The position numbers and the translations under genes were made by a program. From Alkalihalobacillus sp. YIM B00296 (GTDB taxonomy: Bacteria > Bacillota > Bacilli > Bacillales > Fictibacillaceae): a DNA stretch of 64,000 bases. Shown piece by piece: positions 8,589 to 16,770 of the stretch (its first letter is position 1; the number at the start of each line of letters is the position of its first letter). Location of the stretch: positions 364,789 through 428,788 of the forward strand of contig NZ_JAIBLJ010000002.1 in the NCBI RefSeq assembly GCF_020179385.1, written 5' to 3'. The notes under the pieces are model-generated. The model was given only the letters and a program-made list of their open reading frames with translations. It ran no database searches and was not told where the DNA came from.

Positions 8589-8758
8589 ACTTTAGTATAA
8601 CACGGCACTAAAGGGTTTGTTATTGGGAAAACAACCGAAAATCAACCGAAAAAAACGTGGTTATCCATCAAAGATTTTCCCAACTTTTCCTACCCACATA
8701 AAAGCGATGCAACCATTTCCCTTTATAATCATTTCGTATTACTTACGGACATTCGATA

Positions 8759-10015
8759 TTAACTTGCCGCCCTCTCTTTATTTTTCTGTCTCAGTTTTTT
8801 AATATCGGCTCGGATAAGGATGGATACGACCAGCGCCACTAAAAAAGCTGTTGCAAAAATATAAAGAGTCAGTGTATAACTTTGGGTAGTCTCACGTAAC
8901 CATGAAACGAGAATCGGTCCCACAAGACCAGCTGCAGCCCAGGCAGTCAAGATATAACCGTGGATGGCTCCAAGTTGTTTCGTACCAAACAAGTCTCCGA
9001 TATAAGCTGGTATGGAAGCGAAACCTCCACCATAACAGGATAAAATGACAAAAATGGAAAATTGGAATAACAGGGAGGCTGTAGTAATTGGTAACAGGAT
9101 GAACAGTACGATCTGGATAGCAAAAAAAGCAGTATATACATTCGGTCTTCCAATGTAATCCGATAATGATGCCCAGCCAATACGCCCTAATCCGTTGAAC
9201 AGTCCCATGATTCCGACCATCGTCGCTGCTGCTGCTGCACTTAAACCAGCTATTTCTTGGGCCATTGGGGAAGCGACTGAAATAATGGCGATCCCGCAAG
9301 TGACATTGAGGAACAACATCAACCATAAGTACCAGAAACGTCTGGTTTTCGAAGCTTCATTAGCTGTAAGCTGTGAGAGATCCTGCGGTTTATGCTTTCT
9401 TTTTTCCGTTTTCTCATCATAACCTTTTGGTTTCCACCCTTCAGGTGGTGGTGCCAGGTAAGAGGATGAGAGGAGCATGATTGCCAAATATACAATCCCT
9501 AAAATATAGAACGTCCCAGCAATGCCGACCAGATTAATCAGTGAATTGATCACAGGGCTGGCAATTAAAGAGGCAAAACCAAAGCCCATGATCGCAAGGC
9601 CGGTCGCAAGTCCTCTCCGGTCAGGAAACCACTTTACCAGTGTAGATACCGGGGCGATATATCCTATTCCTAACCCGATTCCGCCAAACACGCCGTATGC
9701 AACATATAATAAGGTCAGAGATTCTGCACTGATTGCCAAACCGGAACCTAAAAGACCGACCCCAAAAAATGATGCTGATATGATTCCTGATTTCCTTGGC
9801 CCATGCTTTTCAACAAAATGGCCCATGAAAGCAGCTGCAAGGCCTAAAAAAAGAATGGCGATACTGAATGTCCAAGAGACTCTGCTTAAACTCCAGCCGT
9901 ATTCGTTCATCAATGGTTTTGTGAAAACACTCCAAGAGTATACCGAACCAATTGATAAATGAATCCCGACCCCACAACCGGCAATCAACCAACGATTTTT
10001 CACCTTATCCGACAC
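8759..10015 (-). CDS. OFA-family MFS transporter
   Basis: 12-helix major facilitator of the oxalate/formate antiporter (OFA) family, 418 aa. Seen: the N-terminal GVGIHLSIGSVYSWSVF signature, the loop GHFVEKHGPRKSG between helices 2 and 3, PDRRGLATGLAIMGFG in helix 5, and a charged central loop (about 205-225). The family exchanges small organic acids, but relatives with this sequence type are mostly uncharacterised. The GTG at 10015 is chosen because AGGAGA lies 6 nt upstream; a GTG at 10030 falls before that site. One copy of the RNA-like element is about 130 bp upstream on the same strand, the other 170 bp downstream. fdhD and moaA diverge nearby, so a formate link is attractive but unproven. 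Confidence 0.85.
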   Translation of the reverse strand: MSDKVKNRWLIAGCGVGIHLSIGSVYSWSVFTKPLMNEYGWSLSRVSWTFSIAILFLGLAAAFMGHFVEKHGPRKSGIISASFFGVGLLGSGLAISAESLTLLYVAYGVFGGIGLGIGYIAPVSTLVKWFPDRRGLATGLAIMGFGFASLIASPVINSLINLVGIAGTFYILGIVYLAIMLLSSSYLAPPPEGWKPKGYDEKTEKRKHKPQDLSQLTANEASKTRRFWYLWLMLFLNVTCGIAIISVASPMAQEIAGLSAAAAATMVGIMGLFNGLGRIGWASLSDYIGRPNVYTAFFAIQIVLFILLPITTASLLFQFSIFVILSCYGGGFASIPAYIGDLFGTKQLGAIHGYILTAWAAAGLVGPILVSWLRETTQSYTLTLYIFATAFLVALVVSILIRADIKKLRQKNKERAAS

Positions 10016-10148
10016 ATTATCTCTCCTCACGTTTATTATTTGAGAAGCGAGTTCTTGGTGTCCTTGCTTGTTTCTAACCTAAAGATAATTTTTTGAAATA
10101 ATATCATGAAAGCGCATTCATAAACAAATCATACGATTGATCTATGAT

Positions 10149-10224
10149 AAAAAAAAGAGTGCAAGCAACAAGTGCTTGCACTGAAAAAGGTATGGGCGGT
10201 GTCAGAGTATTAAGGGGATTGTCT
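10149..10224 (-). ncRNA. Candidate small RNA or leader attenuator, copy 2
   Basis: Second copy of the element at 8514-8588: TATACT (10235-10230), C-rich CAATCCCCTTAA and ACCGCCCATACC, a perfect 10-bp terminator hairpin (AGTGCAAGCA/TGCTTGCACT) and eight T. It sits between the divergent MFS and fdhD genes, 134 bp before the MFS start and on its strand, within the 405-bp gap 10016-10420. It could be a separate small RNA or the terminated leader of the MFS gene. The hairpin sequence differs from copy 1 while pairing is kept, which supports a functional terminator. Confidence 0.6.
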
Positions 10225-10420
10225 ACTTCAGTATAACATGGGATACATGTCTTCGTTATTGGGAAAATTCAGCTTTTTATCCTTTAAAATTTGATATGTT
10301 GTTAGAATAATTTTCCCAATATCACTATTCCCTCCATTCTCCTTAAGTACGAACAACATGAAACTTCGAAATAAGATATAATGAGTAAAAGGGAATCTGA
10401 CGTACGGGATGAGGGATACG

Positions 10421-11212
10421 ATGGAAGATTTCATCAAAACAAAGAGAAAAATCATTTCCTATCAGGATGGAAAAATAACAGAAACAGAGGATACCATCGT
10501 GACTGAGTTTCCTCTTACCATTATGCTGGATGGCAATGAATTTGCTACAATGGTATGTACACCTACACATATTGAGGAAATGGCAATCGGTTTTCTTGCA
10601 TCAGAAGGGATCATCCGTTTTTATAACAGAGACATTTCATCGATTTCCATAGATAGAGGTAAAGGGTTCGCTTATATCGAGACCATTAAAAAAATTACAC
10701 CTTCCATTCATGACCATACAAAACGATTCATAGGCTCATGTTGCGGAAAAAGCCGACAATCCTTTTATTTTCAGAACGATGTAAAAACGGCTAAATCATC
10801 CATGTCTAAAGTCCAGATCACTTTTCAACAATGCATTGACCTGATGAGTGACCTGCAATCTTCAAGTAATACGTTCAGAGAGACTGGCGGCGTCCATAAT
10901 GCCGCAATCTGTACGCCTGATGGCGTGATCGTTTCCCGTACCGATATCGGGCGGCATAATGCACTTGATAAACTCTATGGACATTGCTTGATGAATAACA
11001 TCTACGTTCATGATAAAATCCTTGTTTTCAGCGGCAGGATCTCTTCTGAAATTCTTCTGAAGGCTGCGAAAATCGGGGTCGGCATATTGCTTTCAAAGGC
11101 AGCCCCGACTGAACTGGCCCTCCAAGCTGCTGAAGACTTAAATATCACCACCGCAGGCTTCATCCGCGGGAATAAGGTGAATGTATATACCCACGCAGAA
11201 CGGATTGTATGA
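10421..11212 (+). CDS. fdhD: FdhD sulfurtransferase for formate dehydrogenase
   Basis: FdhD passes sulfur from a cysteine desulfurase to the molybdenum cofactor of formate dehydrogenase. 263 aa, family length. Seen: EFPLTIMLDG, MVCTPTHIEEMAIGFLASEG, the sulfur-carrying loop GSCCGKSRQ (Cys107-Cys108; the classical CxxC is replaced by a vicinal pair, as in other Bacillus members to my knowledge), ETGGVHNAA and TDIGRHNALDK. Start at 10421 follows GAGGG at 5 nt; an in-frame ATG at 10409 lies before that site. moaA follows 31 bp later, probably co-transcribed. No formate dehydrogenase gene is in the window. Confidence 0.93.
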   Translation: MEDFIKTKRKIISYQDGKITETEDTIVTEFPLTIMLDGNEFATMVCTPTHIEEMAIGFLASEGIIRFYNRDISSISIDRGKGFAYIETIKKITPSIHDHTKRFIGSCCGKSRQSFYFQNDVKTAKSSMSKVQITFQQCIDLMSDLQSSSNTFRETGGVHNAAICTPDGVIVSRTDIGRHNALDKLYGHCLMNNIYVHDKILVFSGRISSEILLKAAKIGVGILLSKAAPTELALQAAEDLNITTAGFIRGNKVNVYTHAERIV

Positions 11213-11243
11213 CTAACCTTTTCAAGGAGGTAACTGACCGATT

Positions 11244-12251
11244 ATGAACGTCTACGACCAACTGCAACGTCCGCTTCGGGATCTGCGGATTTCTGTAACA
11301 GACCGTTGTAATTTCCGGTGTCATTACTGTATGCCTGCTGATATATTCGGACCTGAATATGAATTTCTCAAAAAGAATATGCTTTTGAGCTTTGAAGAGA
11401 TTACAAGATTAGCCCAATTGTTCCAAGACAATTCCGGAATCAAAAAAATCCGGCTAACAGGCGGCGAACCGCTGATGAGAAGGGATTTGTCGAATCTAGT
11501 CCGGATGCTCTCTAAAATCGATCAAATCGAAGACATTGCCATGACAACCAATGGTTCACTCTTGCCAGGATATGCTGAACAACTGAAAGCTGCCGGGATG
11601 CATCGTGTCACGATCAGCTTGGATACCCTTGATGATGAACGTTTCAAGAAAATCAACGGACGGGATGTATCTGTTTCTACTGTGTTAAAAGGAGTACAAG
11701 CAGCCCGGGATGCAGGTCTAGGAATCAAGATGAATATGGTCGTCCAAAAAGGCGTCAATGATCAAGACATCGTGCCGATGGCCAGGTATTTCCGAGAACA
11801 GGGGATCATCATCCGGTTCATCGAGTACATGGATGTAGGGAATACGAATGGCTGGAAGATGGATGATGTCTTCCCGAAAAAAGCGATCATTGAGCGGATC
11901 AATGAAGAAATGCCGATTGAACCGATAGAGCCGAATTATAAAGGTGAGGTTGCAACAAGGTACCGGTACAAAGGTTCAACGGAAGAAATCGGCATCATCT
12001 CATCTGTAACTGACGCGTTCTGTTCGACATGCAATCGGGCAAGGCTTTCAGCAGAAGGAAAACTGTTCACCTGTTTATTCTCTTCAAAAGGTCATGATTT
12101 AAGAGGTCCTATGCGAAATGGCGCTGATGATGGTGAAATGAAGGAAATCATCAAAGGAATTTGGACAAATCGGCACGATCGGTATTCAGAAAATAGGACC
12201 GCTCAAACAAAAAGAACGTCAAAAGTTGAAATGTCCCATATCGGAGGATGA
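11244..12251 (+). CDS. moaA: GTP 3',8-cyclase MoaA
   Basis: Radical SAM enzyme that opens molybdopterin biosynthesis by converting GTP to 3',8-cyclo-7,8-dihydro-GTP. 335 aa. First 4Fe-4S site Cys22, Cys26, Cys29 (CNFRCHYC); second C-terminal cluster Cys260, Cys263, Cys277 ([18 protein letters not shown]); SAM motif GGEP (73-76); C-terminal GG end (MSHIGG) needed for activity in the family. AAGGAGG ribosome site. Pairs with fdhD in a short unit; MoaC, MoaD and MoaE are not nearby. Confidence 0.96.
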   Translation: MNVYDQLQRPLRDLRISVTDRCNFRCHYCMPADIFGPEYEFLKKNMLLSFEEITRLAQLFQDNSGIKKIRLTGGEPLMRRDLSNLVRMLSKIDQIEDIAMTTNGSLLPGYAEQLKAAGMHRVTISLDTLDDERFKKINGRDVSVSTVLKGVQAARDAGLGIKMNMVVQKGVNDQDIVPMARYFREQGIIIRFIEYMDVGNTNGWKMDDVFPKKAIIERINEEMPIEPIEPNYKGEVATRYRYKGSTEEIGIISSVTDAFCSTCNRARLSAEGKLFTCLFSSKGHDLRGPMRNGADDGEMKEIIKGIWTNRHDRYSENRTAQTKRTSKVEMSHIGG

Positions 12252-12276
12252 CTGATACAATCAGTCATCCTTTTTT
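12246..12276 (+). terminator. Intrinsic terminator of fdhD-moaA
   Basis: Perfect GGATGACTGA / TCAGTCATCC stem with a short TACAA loop and TTTTTT. The left arm overlaps the last codons of moaA. Confidence 0.9.
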
Positions 12277-12285
12277 GATGTGGAT

Positions 12286-12330
12286 ACTACAAAGAGAGCG
12301 ACCCTTTTGCCGCTCTCCATCTTTTCGACC
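12286..12330. terminator. Possible second terminator between moaA and ohr
   Basis: GAGAGCG and CGCTCTC arms around a CCCTTTTG loop, followed by CATCTTTTC on the + strand. The T tract is weak on either strand. It lies between convergent genes and could act on both. Confidence 0.4.
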
Positions 12331-12366
12331 TGCTAGGTTACATTAAGTGTAGCTTTGTACGCCGCG

Positions 12367-12786
12367 TTAAACGGCTTTCGTATTCAGCTTAACGTCCACA
12401 TTACCACGTGTGGCTTTAGAATACGGGCAAAATTCATGAGCCTTCCTCACCAGCTCTTCGGCATCCTCTTGGCTTACTCCATTCACTTCTACATTTAAGG
12501 TTACACCGATCTTGAAACCATTGTCGCTTGAATCCTTCATGAAACTTACATCAGCTGTCACACTTGATTCGATTTCTTTTTTCTGTTTAGTGGCAACCAG
12601 ATTGAGTGCCCCATCAAAGCATGCTGAATATCCAGATGCAAATAATTCTTCAGGGTTTGTACCTTCCTTATCTGTATCATCAGTAGGCATTACAAGATCA
12701 TGATCGATTTGCCCGGTATCAGATTTCACATGACCTTTCCTCCCACCTTTTGCTGTCGCATGTGCAGTAAATAATACATCACTCAT
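12367..12786 (-). CDS. ohr: Organic hydroperoxide resistance protein (Ohr)
   Basis: OsmC/Ohr-superfamily thiol peroxidase, 139 aa, that reduces organic hydroperoxides in the cytosol using lipoylated partner proteins. The two redox cysteines are visible: Cys56 in GYSACFDGAL and Cys120 in HEFCPYSKATRGN. ATG at 12786 follows AAGGAGGAG; the six-residue longer frame would overlap the ribosome site. Single gene. Many Bacillus copies answer to OhrR or sigma-B, but no ohrR is next to it. Confidence 0.93.
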   Translation of the reverse strand: MSDVLFTAHATAKGGRKGHVKSDTGQIDHDLVMPTDDTDKEGTNPEELFASGYSACFDGALNLVATKQKKEIESSVTADVSFMKDSSDNGFKIGVTLNVEVNGVSQEDAEELVRKAHEFCPYSKATRGNVDVKLNTKAV

Positions 12787-12885
12787 CTTTAACTCCTCCT
12801 TCAACCTTTAAAGTTATCAAGTCTTACACTTATGTAGTTCCTTCTATTCGATTTTTTAAAACACGATATTAGCCTATGTATGCTG

Positions 12886-13305
12886 TCAGACTGTTCCTCG
12901 AAATATATAAGGAACGGAATTTTCAAGGAATCCCTCAATTCCTTTAGAATGATAAGGCATCCATCCATTGGCTGTTGGAATATCCATCCATTTTACATCT
13001 GAAATGGTTTCCGTATCTTGAATCGAGATCTCTCCGTTGACAATCCGGGCTTTGAAGGTAATGAAAATAGCGTGGTGGTCATTTTCTTTCATAAATACTT
13101 CATTTACAGATACCAGGCTTTCAATTTCTATTGTCAATCCTGTCTCTTCTCTAGCTTCTCGAATGGCAGCCTCCATCAATGTCTCACCTTCTTCTACTGC
13201 ACCACCAGGCATGGACCAATTATCATATTTCGTATTATGTACCATCAAAACCTTATCCTTCTCTTTATCATAAATAAGTGAATACACCACATCGACTCGT
13301 TTCAT
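12886..13305 (-). CDS. NUDIX hydrolase
   Basis: 139-residue NUDIX pyrophosphohydrolase. The full Nudix box GX5EX7REUXEEXGU is at about 34-56 (GGAVEEGETLMEAAIREAREETGL). An N-terminal beta-sheet (VVYSLIYDKEKDKVLMV) and the PGG before the box resemble MutT/YtkD-like members. Substrate (damaged nucleotide, sugar nucleotide or cofactor) is not predictable. AAAGGAG precedes the ATG. Single gene. Confidence 0.9.
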   Translation of the reverse strand: MKRVDVVYSLIYDKEKDKVLMVHNTKYDNWSMPGGAVEEGETLMEAAIREAREETGLTIEIESLVSVNEVFMKENDHHAIFITFKARIVNGEISIQDTETISDVKWMDIPTANGWMPYHSKGIEGFLENSVPYIFRGTV

Positions 13306-13574
13306 GTCATTCGCTCCTTTTACCTGATTGGAAGATTTTCTACAGGATTCAACTATTCCATTAAGACATCCTAACTCCTTCTGAATTTTATAAATGCGTT
13401 AATGGTTATTGACTTTCATTGCCACCTGTTATCCTTGATTCAATAGCTCCTTGAATCCATCTATGAGGAACACTTATTCGGGTCCATAAAATAGTATCGT
13501 GTTCCTTTCTTCATTGAAACAAGACTAATCAGGTTCCTCAATTTTACTGTAAGTTAAGGGTAAGGAGGGATAAT

Positions 13575-13622
13575 ATGAAAAAGTTAGTATTCATTCGTCA
13601 AGTTTTTTATGATGATTTCTGA
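13575..13622 (+). pseudogene. 5' stub of a gene resembling a histidine phosphatase
   Basis: A strong AAGGAGG site (13562-13568) and ATG are followed by MKKLVFIRQ and then a stop after 15 codons. MKKLVFIRH-G/A is the standard start of histidine-phosphatase (phosphoglycerate mutase-like) proteins, where the His is catalytic. Here the sequence switches at about 13600, exactly where the truncated M24 gene on the other strand also ends, so a deletion or inversion joined the two. Too short to be functional. Confidence 0.5.
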
Positions 13623-14039
13623 TGAGATGTATTCGTTCTGATAGACTTCATACAACATTTCCTGTAACCAACGGAACCTTCCTGTTGTAAGCCCATCTGC
13701 AAGCGGATAACATTCAGAGTAATTGATTGCAACTTTGGAAGGGGCGACCTTTTCAACCATCGATTTCAATACTTCATCCAGATCCCCTTGATACGTTCTC
13801 ACTTCATCAAACAAACCGCATTCTTCAATATCCTGCGCGTCAATTGTACTGCACACCGCCAGTTTTCCGTGATTTTTCGTAATAAGGAATCCCCCTGGTC
13901 CAACCGTTTTTACTCCGGTTACAAAAGGGAGACACGGGTCACTGCCTTCGCTTGTGAAAATGATCCATAAATCGATTTGCTGTTCGTTTAGAATCTCGAT
14001 TGATCTTCTCAAATTTTCCTTTTGAAGGCTATATCTCAT
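13584..14039 (-). pseudogene. Truncated M24-family paralogue (creatinase N domain only)
   Basis: 151 codons that parallel the N-terminal half of the upstream M24 gene (for example WIIFTSEGSDPCLPFVTGVKT beside WLILTRESYDPSLPFVTDIRT). It stops in the linker (EIIIKNL) before the catalytic pita-bread domain, so no metal ligand is encoded. The ribosome site AGGGGTGAAG and the ATG directly after the neighbour's stop show that it was the second gene of a tandem operon. The break coincides with the stub at 13575. It might still be translated as a lone substrate-binding domain, but loss of function is more likely. Confidence 0.75.
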
Positions 14040-15248
14040 TTACTTCACCCCTTTGTATGGGATTGTAATCAATTCAAGCTGCCGTTTACTTAATATGTCA
14101 GATCCTTCATCTGTTACGAGGACATTCTCTTCGACCAATATGCAAGGAAGTCCATGATCTTGAATGACAGTCGGTTCGATAGCGTAAATCTCTCCCGATT
14201 GAATGAGCCCTTCAACCTGCGGGCGCTGGGGTGTCCTTCTAGGACCGAGGATGGTTCCTCCATCATGCGTCGCCTTACCGACTTGATGGCCGACAGAATG
14301 TCGAACTGTCGGATACCCATGTCCTTCAATGCAAGCACGGCCAACTGCATCTATCTCGTAACCCTTTTTTCCAGGCTGCAATGCTTCAATTGATTTTGTA
14401 ATTCCATCTACAGCCGCATCAAATGCTTTCTGCACATCTTCTGGAGGCCCAGCTTCCCCTTCTTTTAAAAAGTAACAGGTCCGTGCAATGTCTGAAGCAT
14501 ACCCTTCACACCGTAAACTGAAATCAATTATCACGATGTCTCCGGGTTCAACTTTATGGTCACCAGGCTTCCGATGGGCCAGGCCACACCTTACGATACA
14601 GACAAGCGGTAAATCATAAGGATCTCCCAGCCCATTCGTAAGTCCTCTCTTCTTCATTCCATCTACAAAAAGCTGTCCGATCTCCTTTTCTGTCATCCCA
14701 GCTTCCATTTTTGAGAATGCTTCCTCAAAAATATCTGTTGTATGGTTGATCGCTTTCTTCACCACTTCAATTTCGGCGGTTGATTTTACACATCTCAACT
14801 GTTGTAAAATCGGTTCACTCGTCACTTCCATCTCACCTAATTTGTTTGATCCGATTAATCTCTCAAGCCATTGGTAAAGGCCTAAAGATAATCCATCATA
14901 CAAATGGTCATAAAGTGAGATGTTCAAAGCCAACTTTTTTGGTGCAAGCATATGGAATACTTTCAGAAAAGCCTCTTCCATGTGGGTATCATATGGGATT
15001 ACATCGGAGAAGACTTCTGTCAGTTTGAATGTTTCATAGTCCTCTTTTGAAACGATTGCTTGATGGAAACCGCTTTTATTGATGAAAATAGCGGTCGTAT
15101 CGTGTGTTCTTATATCTGTTACGAAAGGTAAACTAGGATCATAGCTTTCCCTTGTTAAAATAAGCCACGTGTCTACGTTATGTATTCCAAGTAACTTGAC
15201 AGCCGCCACCAATTTCTCATGTACAATTTGAGCCCTTGCAATTGTCAT
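14040..15248 (-). CDS. M24-family metallopeptidase (Xaa-Pro/creatinase fold)
   Basis: 402 aa with an N-terminal creatinase-like domain (about 1-150) and a C-terminal pita-bread domain. The metal ligands of Xaa-Pro aminopeptidases are present: two Asp (DFSLRCEGYASDIA), His in VGHQVG, Glu in AIEPT and Glu in LVEENV. Extra segment GPRRTPQRPQVEG after the His is unusual for prolidases, so the substrate may be a small amide rather than a dipeptide. A truncated tandem paralogue follows at once. No transporter is adjacent. Confidence 0.85.
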   Translation of the reverse strand: MTIARAQIVHEKLVAAVKLLGIHNVDTWLILTRESYDPSLPFVTDIRTHDTTAIFINKSGFHQAIVSKEDYETFKLTEVFSDVIPYDTHMEEAFLKVFHMLAPKKLALNISLYDHLYDGLSLGLYQWLERLIGSNKLGEMEVTSEPILQQLRCVKSTAEIEVVKKAINHTTDIFEEAFSKMEAGMTEKEIGQLFVDGMKKRGLTNGLGDPYDLPLVCIVRCGLAHRKPGDHKVEPGDIVIIDFSLRCEGYASDIARTCYFLKEGEAGPPEDVQKAFDAAVDGITKSIEALQPGKKGYEIDAVGRACIEGHGYPTVRHSVGHQVGKATHDGGTILGPRRTPQRPQVEGLIQSGEIYAIEPTVIQDHGLPCILVEENVLVTDEGSDILSKRQLELITIPYKGVK

Positions 15249-15359
15249 ACCAATCCCCCCCTACCATACATTTAATTAGATAGGTATGGAGAATACTCCT
15301 GCATTGATTGTTAGAAATAATGTCTCGGAAAGGTTAAAGGGCGAACTGTTACGTCCACC

Positions 15360-15704
15360 CTAACTTGTTTGCAGTAATTCAATCACTTCTCCGCTTGGTC
15401 CCATAATGAAGGCTGATTGCCATCCATTTTCAAAAGCGTATGGCCCTTCATATAAAATGAATTCGTGATGTCGTTTCAGCATTTCATCAAGGTTTTCCAC
15501 TTCAAAGGCGATATGTTTATTAGGGGTTAACTTTACGTTATCTTCTACCAAAACGAGCTCAAGTCGAAACCCATCCAGCGTCATGAAAATGATCTTTTCC
15601 CCTAATAACTCGATTTCAGATTCAAATCGGAAACCCAGTTTTTCATAGAATTGTACCGCTCTTTCCAATCGATTCGTTTCAATTGCGACATGATGAAAAG
15701 TCAT
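15360..15704 (-). CDS. VOC-superfamily (glyoxalase/dioxygenase fold) protein
   Basis: 114-residue single VOC unit with two beta-alpha-beta-beta-beta modules: MTFHHVAIETNRLERAVQFYEKLGF and HIAFEVENLDEMLKRH. Candidate metal ligands are His5, Glu in LELVLVED, His in KHIAFEV and Glu in GEVIELLQ. Closest in style to lactoylglutathione-lyase-like proteins, but the reaction is unknown. ATG overlaps the stop of the QueA-like gene by 4 bp (ATGA), so translation is coupled; last gene of a three-gene operon. Confidence 0.82.
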   Translation of the reverse strand: MTFHHVAIETNRLERAVQFYEKLGFRFESEIELLGEKIIFMTLDGFRLELVLVEDNVKLTPNKHIAFEVENLDEMLKRHHEFILYEGPYAFENGWQSAFIMGPSGEVIELLQTS

Positions 15705-16765
15705 ATGATTTCCCCTGATATGATAAGGTTTATATCTCCAAATTCATGCCACAAGTACTTTTCCTTTATCGCATTATGATAGGCGTCCTTTAAAAGCATC
15801 GGAGGGACGAATGCAGACAACATATCGAGATGACTGGCTTCCGGTTCATGAAAACCGGTGATCAATGCATCGACAACCTTCAAGGAAAAATCTTCATGGA
15901 TATGCAGATTGGTCCAGCCTTTTTTCGCTACAGGCATGCCTTGAGAATCCACCGCAGATTCGAGAGCACGGACAACTGTAGTCCCTACAGCGACCACTTT
16001 CCCACCAGCCTCTTTTGTTGACTTGATTTTACGAATCGCTTCGCTTGGTACCTCATATTCTTCCAGACTATCAGCTGGACCAATTTCCCACTGGTCATTC
16101 AAGAAATAGCTCAATCCTGTATGGAGGGTGATCCTTGCAATCTGCATCCCTTTTTTCTTTAACCGAAGCAGCATCTCCCAACTGAATGCTCTTCCAGCCG
16201 AGACCATTTCGACAGATCCAGGGACGGTTCCGTAAGCTGTTTGATAGTGTTCCAGACTCCATTCCTTGTTTATATACTCATAACGGATCGGCTCGCCCAA
16301 TCTATATAACTGGTCATAGAGTTCATTCCCCCTTGCAGAAAAGCAGACTGTCACAAGTGGCTCATTACGATTTACCGCCCTTACAAAGCCTGTCAAGCTC
16401 GGTGAAAAGAGAAGGACATCGCTTTGTTGGACCTTTGCGTCTACGACCAGGACCCTCCAAACTGAATTGCTCTTCCTTTGTGCAAGACGGATTTCAACGT
16501 TCTCTTCAATGATCTTACAGCCTCTTCTTATTTTCACATTAAAAGAAGCGGGAAGTGTCCTACTGATATTCAAAACAAGAAGATCGCCTTTATTCAAGTA
16601 CTTCTCCAGGTTTTTAAACTGGTCGTGTTTTGTTTTTCCATTGTCACGGTCCAAAACCAACATTCTGACATGATCACGCCTTTTTCCTCTTGCCTCCGGT
16701 GGGTTTGAAGCATTCAACCCTTCTGGCAAATAGAACTTCATCGGCTTTTTTGCTGCTAATCCCAT
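15701..16765 (-). CDS. QueA-like S-adenosylmethionine:tRNA ribosyltransferase-isomerase paralogue
   Basis: 354 aa, QueA fold. Genuine QueA uses SAM to build epoxyqueuosine on tRNA. Family landmarks are present but altered: LVLNISRTLPAS where QueA has NDTRVLPAR, HYQTAYGTVPGSVEMVSAGRAF where QueA has YQTVYA..GSVAAPTAGLHF, ITLHTGLSYF for HVGLGTF, and VGTTVVRALES for GTTSVRTLES. Such changes near the active site suggest a QueA-like paralogue with another substrate. ATG at 16765 follows GGAGGTGA; the SDR stop is 5 nt upstream. The context (SDR before, VOC after) differs from the usual ruvB-queA-tgt neighbourhood. Confidence 0.8.
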   Translation of the reverse strand: MGLAAKKPMKFYLPEGLNASNPPEARGKRRDHVRMLVLDRDNGKTKHDQFKNLEKYLNKGDLLVLNISRTLPASFNVKIRRGCKIIEENVEIRLAQRKSNSVWRVLVVDAKVQQSDVLLFSPSLTGFVRAVNRNEPLVTVCFSARGNELYDQLYRLGEPIRYEYINKEWSLEHYQTAYGTVPGSVEMVSAGRAFSWEMLLRLKKKGMQIARITLHTGLSYFLNDQWEIGPADSLEEYEVPSEAIRKIKSTKEAGGKVVAVGTTVVRALESAVDSQGMPVAKKGWTNLHIHEDFSLKVVDALITGFHEPEASHLDMLSAFVPPMLLKDAYHNAIKEKYLWHEFGDINLIISGEII

Positions 16766-16770
16766 CTTAA

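Noticed and set aside
13466..13512. GAGGAACAC/GTGTTCCT inverted repeat as a terminator or operator
   Set aside because: Loop of over 25 nt, weak T content and no gene end nearby; not enough support.
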